Below the pieces are notes generated by a model, which was not told the origin of the DNA, did not search any database, and saw nothing but the letters and a program-made list of their open reading frames with translations. Positions 24,761 through 36,740 of a stretch of 64,000 nucleotides of DNA are shown here, piece after piece. Numbering within the stretch: position 1 is the stretch's first letter; every line of letters starts with the position of its first letter. Origin of the DNA: Petrolisthes cinctipes (lineage: Eukaryota; Arthropoda; Malacostraca; Decapoda; Porcellanidae); NCBI GenBank assembly GCA_033782935.1, contig JAWQEG010000283.1, positions 2,790,001 through 2,854,000 of the forward strand, read 5' to 3'. The position numbers and the translations under genes are program-made.

Positions 24761-24937
24761 TACATGCCTACTCCGTGTTAGAGTATTTTCAAAATACAGG
24801 CCAAAAACATACTGAAAATCGATCTTTTAGGTGCCCAAAAGTCGATATGTGCATGCATCTTCTGTACCCGTTTATATCTCAAATTCTGGCCCTAAACACC
24901 CGAAAATTCGATATTTTGGGGTCCCAGAAGCGATCTG
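24761..24937 (+). repeat. Long monomer subfamily 2 (177 bp), representative
   Basis: The diagnostic combination is GGCCAAAAACATACTGAAAA, ATCGATCTTTTAGG, CTTCTGTACCCG and ATTCTGGCCCTAAACACC. TAC landmarks at 24,761 and 24,938 give a length of 177 bp. This subfamily forms pure tandem runs near 10.5-11.2 kb and alternates with other subfamilies elsewhere. Confidence 0.88.
24783..24797. repeat. Perfect dyad GTATTTT-C-AAAATAC
   Basis: This is a 7-bp-arm inverted repeat around a single central C. It is found in the subfamilies that read gag before it and agg after it (subfamilies 1, 2 and 4). It recurs in hundreds of bases of neighbouring units at monomer spacing. It is the strongest short palindrome in the unit. 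Confidence 0.85.
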
Positions 24938-25113
24938 TACATGCCTACTCCGTGTTAGAGTATTTTCAAAATTCAGGCCCAAAACATGCTGAAAATCGAT
25001 ATTTTTGGAGCCCAAAGTCAATATGTGTATGCATATTCTGTACTCGTTTATATCTCAAATTCAGGCTCAAAACACCCGAAAATTCGATATTTGGGGGTCC
25101 CAGAAGCGATCTG
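24938..25113 (+). repeat. Long monomer subfamily 5 (176 bp), representative
   Basis: The marks are GTATTTTCAAAATTCAGGCC (a broken dyad), ATCGATATTTTTGG, CCCAAAGTCAATATGTGTATGC and usually CTTCTATACTCG. TAC landmarks at 24,938 and 25,114 give 176 bp. This type is especially frequent from 32 to 51 kb. This copy reads ttttggagccc and gcatattctgtac at two of the diagnostic positions. Confidence 0.85.
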
Positions 25114-25475
25114 TACATGTCTACTCAGTGCTAGAATATTTTCAAAATATAGGCTAAAAACATGCTACAAATCAATATTTTAGGTGCGTAAAGTCGATAT
25201 CTCAAATTCAGGCCCAAAACCCCCGAAAATTCGATATTTTGGGGTCCCAGAAGCGATCTGTACATGCCTACTCCGTGTTAGAGTATTTTCAAAATACAGG
25301 CCCAAAACATGCTCAAAATCGATGTTTTAGTTGCCCAAAAGTCGATATGTGCATGCATCTTCAGTACCCGTTTATATCTCAAATTCAGGCTCAAAACACC
25401 CGAAAATTCGATATTTTGGGGTCCCAGAAGCGATCTGTACATGCCTACTCAGTGCTAGAATGTTTTCAAAATATA

Positions 25476-25564
25476 GGCTCAAAACATGCTCAAAATCGAT
25501 ATTTTAGGTGCCCAAAAGTCGATATGTGCATGCATCTTCTGTACTCGTTTATATCTCAAATTCA
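25476..25564 (+). repeat. Ancestral half-unit A (89 bp)
   Basis: This half begins at GGCTCAAAACATGC and runs to CTCAAATTCA. It aligns to the following 88-bp half with one gap and about 70% identity by hand. Matching landmarks are GGCTCAAAAC with its partner AGCTCAAAAC, TCGATATTTT in both, GTGCCCA with GGTCCCA, AAGTCGAT with AAGCGAT, and TGTGCATGC with TGTACATGC. The short-monomer deletion falls entirely in the distal part of this half. Confidence 0.75.
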
Positions 25565-25652
25565 AGCTCAAAACACCCGAAAATTCGATATTTTGGGGTC
25601 CCAGAAGCGATCTGTACATGCCTACTCAGTGCTAGAATATTTTCCAAATATA
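25565..25652 (+). repeat. Ancestral half-unit B (88 bp)
   Basis: This half begins AGCTCAAAACACCCG and ends just before the next GGCTC at 25,653. It carries TTCGATATTTTGGGGTCCC, the TGTACATGCC landmark and the TTTTC dyad region. Ungapped to one-gap alignment with half A implies that the 177-bp unit arose by duplication of an ancestral ~88-bp repeat. Half B is retained whole in short monomers. Confidence 0.75.
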
Positions 25653-28600
25653 GGCTCAGAACATGCTAAAAATCGATATTTTAGGTGCGTAAAGGCGATA
25701 TCTCAGATTCAGGCCCTAAACACCCGAAAATTCGATATTTTGTGGTCCCAGAAGCGATCTGTACATGCCTACTCCGTGTTAGAGTATTTTCAAAATACAG
25801 GCCCAGAACATGCTCAAAATCGATGTTTTAGGAGCCCAAAAGTCGATATGTGCATGCATCTTCAGTACCCGTTTATATTTCAAATTCAGGCTCAAAACAC
25901 CCGAAAATTCGATATTTTGGGGTCCCAGAAGCGATCTGTACATGCCTACTCCGTGTTAGAGTATTTTCAAAGTACATGCCCAAAACTTGCTCAAAATCGA
26001 TTTTTTACGATGCCCAAAGTCAATATGTGCATGTATCTTCTGTACCCGTTTATATCTCAAATTCAGGCTCAAACCACCAAAAAATCCAAGATTTTGGGGT
26101 CCCAGAAGCAATCTCTACATGCCTACTCAGTGCTAGAATATTTTCAAAATATAGGCTAAAAACATGCTAAAAATCGATATTTTAGGTGCCAAAAAGTCGA
26201 TATCTCAAATTCAGTCCCAAAACACCCGAAACTTCGATATTTAGGGTTCCCAGAAGCGATCTGTACATGCCTACTCCGTGTTAGAGTATTTTCAAAATAC
26301 AGGCCAAAAACATACTGAAAATCGATCTTTTATGTGCCCAAAAGTCGATATGTGCATGCATCTTCTGTACCCGTTTATATATCAAATTCTGGCCCTAAAC
26401 ACCCGAAAATTCGATATTTTAGGGTCCCAGAAGCAATCTGTACATGCCTACTCCGTGTTAGAGTAATTTTAAAATTCAGGACCAAAACATGCTGAAAATC
26501 GATATTTTTGGTGCCCAAAGTCAATATGTGTATGCATCTTCTATACTCGTTTATATCTCAAATTCAGGCTCAAAACACCCGAAAATTCGATATTTAGGGG
26601 TCCCAGAAGCGATCTGTACATGCCTACTCCGTGTTAGAGTATTTTCAAAATTCAGGCCCAAAACATGCTGAAAATCGATATTTTTGGAGCCCAAAGTCAA
26701 TATGTGTTTGCATATTCTGTACTCGTTTATATCTCAAATTCAGGCTCAAAACACCCGAAAATTCGATATTTTGGGGTCCCAGAAGCGATCTGTACATGCC
26801 TACTCAGTGCAAGAATATTTTCAAAATATAAGCAAAAAACATGCTAAAAATCGATATTTTAGGTGCGTAAAGTCGATATCTCAAATTCAGGCCCAAAACA
26901 CCCGAAAATTCGATATTTTGGGGTCCCAGAAGCGATCTGTACATGCCTACTCCGTGTTAGAGTATTTTCAAAATACAGGCCCAAAACATGCTCAAAATCG
27001 ATGTTTTAGGTGCCCAAAAGTCGATATGTGCATGCATCTTCAGTACCCGTTTATATTACAAATTCAGGTTCATAACACCCAAAAATTCGATATTTTGGGG
27101 TCCCAGAAGCGTTCTGTACATGCCTACTCCGTGTTAGAGTATTTTCAAAATACAGGCCCAAAACATGCTGAAAATCGATATTTTAAATGCCCAAAGTCAA
27201 TATGTGCATGTATCTGCTGTACCCGTTTATATCTCAAATTCAGGCTCAAAACACCCGAAAATTCAATATTTTGGGGTACCAGAAGCAATCTGTACATGCC
27301 TACTCAGTGCTAAAATATTTTCAAAATATAGGCTAAAAACATGCTAAAAATCGATATTTTAGGTGCCAAAAAGTCGATATCTCAAATTCAGTCCCAAAAC
27401 ACCCGAAACTTCGATATTTAGGGGTCCCAGAAGCGATCTGTACATGCCTACTCCGTGTTAGAGTATTTTCAAAATACAGGCCAAAAACATACTGAAAATC
27501 GATCTTTTAGGTGCCCAAAAGTCGATATGTGCATGCATCTTCTGTACCCGTTTATATCTCAAATTCTGGCCCTAAACACCCGAAAATTCGATATTTTAGG
27601 GTCCCAGAAGCGATCTGTACATGCCTACTCAGTGCTAGAATGTTTTCAAAATATATGTTTAAAACATGCTCAAAATCGATATTTTAGGTGCCAAAAAGTC
27701 GATATGTGCATGTATCTTCTGTACTCGTTTATATATCAAATTCAAGCTCAAAACACCCGAAAATTCGATATTTTGGGGTCCCAGAAGCGATCTGTACATG
27801 CCTACTCAGAGCTAGAATATTTTCAAAATATGAGCTCAAAACATGCTAAAAATCGATATTTTAGGTGCGTAAAGGCGATATCGCAAATTCAGTCCCAAAA
27901 CACCCGAAAATTCGATATTTAGGGGTCCCAGAAGCGATCTGAACATGCTTACTCAGTGTTAGAATGTTTTCAAAATATAGGCTCAAAACATGCTCAAAAT
28001 CGATATTTTTGGTGCCTAAAGTCAATATGTGTATGCATCTTCTATAATCGTTTATATCTCAAATTCAGGCTCAAAACACTTGAAAATTCGATATTTTGAG
28101 GTCCCAGAAGCGATCTGTACATGCCTAGTCAGTGTTAGAATGTCTTCAAAATATAGGCTCAAAACATGCTCAAAATCGATATTTTAGGTGCGTAAAGGCG
28201 ATATATCAAATTAAGGCCCAAAACACCCGAAAATTCGATATTTTGGGGTCCCAGAAGCGATCTGTACATGTTTACTCCGTGTTAGAGTATTTTCAAAATA
28301 CAGGCCCAAAACATGCTCAAAATCGATGTTTTAGGTGCCCAAAAGTCGATATGTGCATGCATCATCAGTACCCGTTTATATCTCAAATTCAGGCTGAAAA
28401 CACCCGAAAATTCGATATTTTGGGGTCGCAGAAGCGATCTGTACATGCCTACTCAGTGCTAGAAAATTTTCAAAATATAGGCTCAAAACATGCTAAAAAT
28501 CGATTTTTTAGGTGCGTAAAGGCGATATCTCAAATTAAGGCCCAAAACACCCGAAAATTCGATATTTAGGGGTCCCAGAAGCGATCTGTACATGTTTACT

Positions 28601-29974
28601 CCGTGTTAGAGTATTTTCAAAATATAGGCCAAAAACATACTGAAAATCGATCTTTTAGGTGCCCAAAAGTCTATATGTGCATGCATCTTCTGTACCCGTT
28701 TATATCTCAAATTTTGGCCCTAAACACCCGAAAATTCGATATTTTTGGGTCCCAGAAGTGATCTGTACATGCCAACTCAGTGCTAGAATGTTTTCAAAAT
28801 ATAGGCTCAAAACATGCTCAAAATCGATATTTTAGATTCCCAAAGTCAATATGTGCATGTATCTTCTGTACCCGTTTATATCTCAAAATCTGGCCCTAAA
28901 CACCCGAAAATTCAATATTTTGGAGTCCCAGAAGCAATCTGTACATGCCTACTCAGTGCTAGAATATTTTTAAAATATAGGCTCAAAACATGCTAAAAAT
29001 CGATATTTTAGGTGCCAAAAAGTCGATATCTCAAATTCAGTCCCAAAACACCCGAAAATTCGATATTTAGGGGTCCCAGAAGGGATATGTACATGCCTAC
29101 TCCGTGTAAGAGTATTTTCAAAATACAGGCCAAAAACATACTGAAAATCGATATTTTCGGTGCCCAAAAGTCGATATGTGCATGCATCTTCTGTACCCGT
29201 TTATATCTCAAATTCCGGTCGTAAACACCCGAAAATTCGATATTTGTGGTCCCAGAAGCGATCTGTACATGCCTACTCCGTGTTAGAGTATCTTCAAAAT
29301 TCAGGCCCAAAACATGCTGAAAATCGATATTTTTGGTGCCCAAAGTCAATATGTGTATGCATCTTCTATACTTGTTTATATCTCAAATTCAGGCTCAAAG
29401 CACCCGAAAATTCGATATTTTGGGATCCCAGAAGCGATCTGTACATGCCTTCTCAGTGCTAGAATGTTTTCAAAATATAGGCTCAAAACATGTTCAAAAT
29501 CGATATTTTAGGTGCCCAAAAGTCGATATGTGAATGCATCTTCTGTACTCGTTTATATCTCAAATTCAGGCTCAAAACACCCGAAAATTCGATATTTAGG
29601 GGTCCCAGAAGCGATCTGTACATGCCTACTCCGTGTTAGAGTATTTTCAAATTACAGGCCAAAAACATACTGAAAATCGATCTTTTAGGTGCCCAAAAGT
29701 CGATAAGTGCATGCATCTTCTGTACCCGTTTATATCTCAAATTCTGGCCCTAAACACCCGAAAATTCGATATTCTTTTGGGTCCCAGAAGCGATCTGTAC
29801 ATACATACTCAGTGCTAGAATGTTTTCAAAATATAGGCTCAAAACATGCTCAAAATCGATATTTTAGGTGCCCAAAAGTCGATATGTGCATGCATCTTCT
29901 GTACTCGTTTATATCTCAAATTCAAGCTCAAAACACCCGAAAATTCGATATTTTGGGGTCCCATAAGCGATCTG

Positions 29975-30128
29975 TACATGCCTACTCCGTGTTAGAGTAT
30001 TTTCACAATACAGGCCCAAAACATGCTCAAAATCGATGTTTTAGGTGCCCAAAAGTACCCGTTTATATCTCAAATTCTGGCTCTAAACACCCGAAAATTC
30101 AATATTTTGGGGTCCCAGAAGCAATCTG
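29975..30128 (+). repeat. Shortened monomer with 23-bp loss (154 bp)
   Basis: In a subfamily 1 unit, GCCCAAAAGT runs directly into ACCCGTTTATATC. The segment from CGATATGTGC to CTTCAGT is missing. AGT at both endpoints is a possible microhomology. The loss overlaps the segment missing in all short monomers but has different endpoints. Confidence 0.82.
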
Positions 30129-31280
30129 TACATGCCTACTCAGTGCTAGAATATTTTCAAAATATAGGCTCATAACATGCTAAAATCGATATTTTAGGTG
30201 CCTCAAGTCGATATCTTAAATTCAGGCCCAAAACACCCGAAAATTCGATATTTTGGGTTCCCAGAGGCGATCTGTACATGCCTACTCCGTGTTAGAGTAT
30301 TTTTAAAATACAGGCTAAAAACATGCTCAAAATCGATGTTTTATGTGCCCAAAAGTCGATATGTTCATGCATCATCAGTACCCGTTTATATCCCAAATTC
30401 AGGCTCAAAACACCCGAAAATTCGATATTTTGGGGTCCCAGAAGCGATCTGTACATGCCTACTCCGTGTTAGAGTATTTTCAGAATACAGGCCCAAAACA
30501 TGCTAAAAATCGATATTTTAGGTGCCAAAAAGTCGATATCTCAAATTCAGTCCCAAAACACCCGAATCTTCGATATTTAGGGGTCCCAGAAGCGATCTGT
30601 ACATGCCTACTCCGTGTTAGAGTATTTTCAAAATACAGGCCAAAAACATACTGAAAATCGATCTTTTAGGTGCCCAAAAGTCGATATGTGCATGCATCTT
30701 CTGTACCCGTTTATATCTCAAATTCTGGCCCTAAACACCCGGAAATTCGATATTTTGGGGTCCCAGAAGCGATCTGTACATGCCTACTCATTGCTAGAAT
30801 GTTTTCAAAATATAGGCTCAAAAGATGCTTAAAATCGATATTTTAGGTGCCCAAAAGTCGATATGTGCATGCATCTTCTGTACTCGTTTATATCTCAAAT
30901 TCAAGCTCAAAACACCCGAAAATTCGATATTTTGGGGTCTCAGAAGCGATCTGTACATGCCTACTCAGTGCTAGAATATTTTCAAAATATAGGCTAAAAA
31001 CATGCTAAAAATCAATATTTTAGGTGCCAAAAAGTCGATATATCTCAAATTCAGTCCCAAAACACCCGAAACTTCGATATTTTGGGGTCCCAGAAGCGAT
31101 CTGTACATGCCTACTCCGTGTTAGAGTATTTACATAATACAGGCCAAAAACATACTGAAAATCGGTCTTTTTGGTGCTCAAAAGTCGATATGTGCATGCA
31201 TCTTCTGTACCCGTTTATATCTCAAATTATGGCCCTAAACACCCGAAAATTCGATATTTTGGGGTCCCATAAGCGATGTG

Positions 31281-31442
31281 TACATGCCTACTCCGTGTTA
31301 GAGTATTTTCAAATTTCAGCCCCAAAACATGCTGAAAATCGATATTTTTGGTGCCCAAAATATCTTCTATACTCGTTTATATCTCAAATTCAGGCTCAAA
31401 ACACCCGAAAATTCGATACTTTGGGGTCCCAGAAGCGATCTG
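31281..31442 (+). repeat. Shortened monomer with 14-bp loss (162 bp)
   Basis: In a subfamily 5 unit, GGTGCCCAAAATATCTTC replaces GGTGCCCAAAG, TCAATATGTG, TATGCATCTTC. The spacing of 162 bp is 14 less than the expected 176 bp. The deletion again falls in the GTCAATATGTG-TATGCATC segment. Confidence 0.8.
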
Positions 31443-33599
31443 TACATGCCTACTCAGTGCTAGAATGTTTTCAAAATATAGGCTCAAAACATGCTCAAAA
31501 TCGATATTTTAGGTGCCCAAAAGTCAATATGTGCATGCTTCTTCTGTACTCGTTTATATCTCAAATTAAGGCTCAAAACACCCGAAAATTCGATATTTTG
31601 GGGTCCCAGAAGCGATCTGTACATACCTACTCAGTGTTAGAATATTTTCAAAATATAGGCTAAAAACATGCTAAAAATCCATATTTTAGGTGCCAAAAAG
31701 TCGATATCTCAAATTCAGTCCCAAAACACCCGAAACTTCGATATTTTGGGGTCCCAGAAGCGATCTGTACATGCCTACTCCTTGTTAGAGTATTTTCAAA
31801 ATACAGGCTTAAAACATGCTCAAAATTGATGTTTTAGGTGCCAAAAAGTCGATATGTGCATGCATATTCAGTACCCGTTTAGATCTCAAATTCAGGCTCA
31901 AAACACCCGAAAATTCGATATTTTGGGGTCCCAGAAGCGATCTGTACATGCCTACTCCGTGTTAGAGTATTTTCAAAATACAGGCCAAAAAAATACTGAA
32001 AATCGATCTTTTAGGTGCCCAAAAGTCGATATGTGCATGCATCTTCTGTACCCGTTTATATATCAAATTCTGGCCCTAAACACCCGAAAATTCGATATTT
32101 TGGGGTCCCAGAAGCGATCTGTACATGCCTACTCCGTGTTAGAGTATTTTCAAAATTCAGGCCCAAAACATGCTGAAAATCGATATTTTTGGTGCCCAAA
32201 GTTAATATGTGTATGCATCTTCTATACTCGTTTATATCTCAAATTCTGGCTCAAAAAACCCGAAAATTCAATATTTTGGGGTCCCAGAAGCGATCTGTAC
32301 ATGCCTACTCAGTGCTAGAATGTTTTCAAAATATAGGCTCAAAACATGCTCAAAATCGATATTTTAGGTGCCCAAAAGTCGATATGTGCATGCATCTTCT
32401 GTACTCGTTTATATCTCAAATTAAGGCTCAAAACACCCGAAAATTCGATATTTTGGGGTCCCAGAAGCGATCTGTACATACCTACTCAGTGCTAGAATAT
32501 TTTCAAAATATAGGCTCAAAACATGCTAAAAATCGATATTTTAGGTGCCCAAAGTCGATATCTCAAATTCAGGCTCAAAACAACCGAAAATTCGATATTT
32601 TGGGGTCCCAGAAGCGATCTGTACATGCCTACTCCGTGTTAGAGTATTTTTAAAATACAGGCTAAATACATGCTCAAAATCGATATTTTAGGTGCCCAAA
32701 AGTCGATATGTGCATGCATCTTCAGTACCCGTTTATATCCCAAATTCAGGCTCAAAACACTCGAAAATTCGATATTTTGGGGTCCCAGAAGAGATCTGTA
32801 CATGCCTACTCCGTGTTAGAGTATTTTCAGAATACAGGCCCAAAACATGCTCAAAATCGATATTTTAGGTGCCAAAAAGTCGATATCTCAAATTCAGTCC
32901 CAAAACACCCGAAACTTCGATATTTAGGGGTCCCAGATGCGATCTGTACATGCCTACTCCGTGTTAGATTATTTTCAAAATACAGGCCAAAAACATACTG
33001 AAAATCGATCTTTTAGGTGCCCAAAAGTCGATATGTGCATGCATCATATGTACCCGTTTATATCTCAAATTCTGGCCCTAAACACCCGAACATTCGATAT
33101 TTTGGGGTCCCAGAAGCGATCTGTACATGCCTACTCCGTGTTAGAGTATTTTCAAAATACAGGCCCAAAACATGCTCAAAATCGATGTTTTAGGTGCCCA
33201 AAAGTCGATAAGAGCATGCATCTTCAGTACCCGTTTATATCTCAAATTCAGGCTCAAAACACCCGAAAATTCGATATTTTGGGGTCCCAGAAGCGATCTG
33301 TACATGCCTACTTCGTGTTAGAGTATTTTCAAAATACAGGCCAAAAACATGCTGAAAATCGATATTTTAGATGCCCAAAGTCAATATGTGCATGTTTCTT
33401 CTCTACCCGTTTATATTTCAAATTCAGGCTCAAAACACCCGAAAGTTCGATATTTTGGGGTCCCAGAAGCAATCTGTACATGCCTACTCAGTGCTAGAAT
33501 ATTTTCAAAATATAGGCTAAAAACATGCTAAAAATCCATATTTTAGGTGCCAAAAAGTCGATATCTCAAATTCAGTCCCAAAACACCCGAAACTTCGAT

Positions 33600-35380
33600 A
33601 TTTAGGGGTCCCAGAAGCGATCTGTACATGCCTACTCCGTGTTAGAGTATTTTTAAAATACAGGCTAAAAACATGCTCAAAATCGATGTTTTAGGTGCCC
33701 AAAAGTCGATATGTGCATGCATCTTCAGTACCCGCTTATATCCCAAATTCAGGCTCAAAACACCCGAAAATTCGATATTTTGGGGTCCCAGAAGCGATCT
33801 GTACATGCCTACTCCGTGTTAGAGTATTTTCAGAATACAGGCCCAAAACATGGTAAAAATCGATATTTTAGGTGCCAAAAAGTCGATATCTCAAATTCAG
33901 TCCCAAAACACCCGAAACTTCGATTTTTAGAGGTTCCAGAAGCGATCTGTACATGCCTACTCCGTGTTAGAGTATTTTTAAAATACAGGCCAAAAACATA
34001 CTGAAAATTGATCTTTTAGGTGCCCAAAAGTCGATATGTGCATGCATCTTATGTACCCGTTTATATCTCAAATACTGGCACTAAACACCCGAACATTCGA
34101 TATTTTGGGGTCCCAGAAGCGATCTGTAAATGCCTACTCCGTGTTAGAGTATTTTCAATATTCAGGCCCAAAACATGCTGAAAATCGATATTTTTGGTGC
34201 CCAAAGTCAATATGTGTATGCATCTTCTATACTCGTTTATATCTCAAATTCAGGCTCAAAACACCCGAAAATTCGATATTTTGGGGTTCCAGAAGCGATC
34301 TGTACATGCCTACTCAGTGCTAGAATGTTTTCAAAATATAGGCTCAAAACATGCTCAAAATCGATATTTTAGGTGCCCAAAAGTCGATATGTGCATGCAT
34401 CTTCTGTACTCGTTTATATCTCAAATTAAGGCTCAAAACACCCGAAAATTCGATATTTTGGGGTCCCAGAAGCGATCTGTACATACCTACTCAGTGCTAG
34501 AATATTTTCAAAATATAGGCTCAAAACATACTAAAAATCGATATTTTAGGTGCCCAAAGTCGATATCTCAAATTCAGGCTCAAAATACCCGAAAATTCGA
34601 TATTTAGGGGTCACAGAAGCGATTTGTACATGCCTACTCCGTGTTAGAGTATTTTTAAAATACAGGCCAAAAACATACTGAAAATCGATTTTTTAGGTGC
34701 CCAAAAGTCGATATGTGCATGCATCTTCTGTACCCGTTTATATCTCAAATTCTGGCCCTAAACACCCGAAAATTCGATATTTTGGGGTCCCAGAAGCGAT
34801 CTGTACATGCCTACTCAGTGTTAGAGTATTTTTAAAATACAGGCTAAAAACATGCTCAAAATCGATGTTTTAGATGCCCAAAAGTCGATATGTGCATGCA
34901 TCTTCAGTACCCGCTTATATCCCAAATTCAGGCTCAAAACACCCGAAAATTCGATATTTTGGGGTCCCAGAAGCGATCTGTACATGCCTACTCCGTGTTA
35001 GAGTATTTTCAAAATACAGGCCAAAAACATACTAAAAATCGATCTTTTAGGTGCCCAAAAGTCGATATGTGCATGCATCTTATGTACCCGTTTATATCTC
35101 AAATTCTGGCCCTAAAAACCCGAACATTCGATATTTTGGGGTCCCAGAAGCGATCTGTACATGCCTACTCCGTGTTAGAGTATTTTCAGAATACAGGCCC
35201 AAAACATGGTAAAAATCGATATTTTAGGTGCCAAAAAGTCGATATCTCAAATTCAGTCCCAAAACACCCGAAACTTCGATTTTTAGAGGTTCCAGAAGCG
35301 ATCTGTACATGCCTACTCCGTGTTAGAGTATTTTTAAAATACAGGCCAAAAACATACTGAAAATTGATCTTTTAGGTGCC
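33600..35380 (+). repeat. Nested long-range HOR, copies with 1,179/1,356-bp offsets
   Basis: Private markers CATGGTAAAAATCG (33,849 and 35,205) and CTTCGATTTTTAGAGGTTCC are 1,356 bp apart. Upstream landmarks (33,711 and 34,890) are 1,179 bp apart. The 177-bp difference is one extra subfamily 2 monomer in the second copy (about 35,000-35,170, with CTTATGTACCCG and CCCTAAAAACCCGAAC). Confidence 0.82.
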
Positions 35381-36740
35381 CAAAAGTCGATATGTGCATG
35401 CATCTTATGTACCTGTTTATATCTCAAATACTAGCCCTAAACACCCGAACATTCGATATTTGGGAATCCCAGAAGCGATCTGTACATGCCTACTCCGTGT
35501 TAGAGTATTTTCAATATTCAGGACCAAAACATGCTGAAAATCGATATTTTTGGTGCCCAAAGTCAATATGTGTATGCATCTTCTATACTCGTTTATATCT
35601 CAAATTCAGGCTCAAAACACCCGAAAATTCGATATTTTGGGGTTCCAGAAGCGATCTGTACATGCCTACTCAGTGCTAGAATGTTTTCAAAATATAGGCT
35701 CAAAACATGCTCAAAATCGATATTTTAGGTGCCCAAAAGTCGATATGTGCATGCATCTTCTGTACTCGTTTATATCTCAAATTAAGGCTCAAAACACCCG
35801 AAAATTCGATATTTTGGGGTCCCAGAAGCGATCTGTACATGCCTACTCCGTGTTAGAGTATTTTCAAAATACAGGCCAAAAACATACTGAAAATCGATCT
35901 TTTAGGTGCCCAAAAGTCGATATGTGCATGTATCTTCTGTACCCGTTTATATATCAAATTCTGGCCCTAAACACCCGAAAGTTCGATATTTTTGGGTCCC
36001 AGAAGCGATCTGTACATGCCTACTCCGTGTTAGAGTATTTTCAAAATTCAGGCCCAAAACATGCTGAAAAACGATATTTTTGGTGCCCAAAGTCAATATG
36101 TGTATGCATCTTCTATACTCGTTTATATCTCAAATTCAGGCTCAAAACACCCGAAAATTCAATATTTTGGGGTCCCAGAAGCGATCTGTACATGCCTACT
36201 CAGTGCTAGAATGTTTTCAAAATATAGGCTCAAAACATGCTCAAAATCGATATTTTAGGTGCCCAAAAGTCGATATGTGCATGCATCTTCTGTACTCGTT
36301 TATATCTCAAATTAAGGCTCAAAACACCCGAAAATTCGATATTTTGGGGTCCCAGAAGCGATCTGTACATACCTACTCAGTGCTAGAATATTTTCAAAAT
36401 ATAGGCTCAAAACATACTAAAAATCGATATTTTAGGTGCCCAAAGTCGATATCTCAAATTCAGGCTCAAAATACCCGAAAATTCGATATTTAGGGGTCAC
36501 AGAAGCGATTTGTACATGCCTACTCCGTGTTAGAGTATTTTTAAAATACTGGCCAAAAACATACTGAAAATCGATCTTTTAGGTGCCCAAAAGTCGATAT
36601 GTGCATGCATCTTCTGTACCCGTTTATATCTCAAATTCTGGCCCTAAACACCCGAAAATTCGATATTTTGGGGTCCCAGAATCGATCTGTACATGCCTAC
36701 TCCGTGTTAGAGTATTTTCAAAATTCAGGCCCAAAACATG
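34840..36740 (+). repeat. Source block of the 3.7-kb duplication
   Basis: This block matches 38,583-40,480 at +3,743 bp over its two ends (34,890 to 38,633; 36,080 to 39,823; 36,599 to 40,342). In the middle it matches at +3,920 bp (35,207 to 39,127; 35,550 to 39,470). One 177-bp unit is gained and later lost, so the total length is conserved. It ends in units with ATACCCGAAAATTCG and GGGTCACAGAAGCGATTTG. Confidence 0.82.

Larger units (their letters stand above)
24641..33600 (+). repeat. Mixed-monomer region without a dominant HOR
   Basis: About 9 kb of ordinary monomers of every subfamily occur without a long near-identical partner that I could find by eye. Short runs recur (for example CATACCTACTCAGTG units at 31,618 and 32,475). 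Two unusually shortened monomers lie here, at 29,975-30,128 and 31,281-31,442. No gene, transposon or unique spacer was found. Confidence 0.75.
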
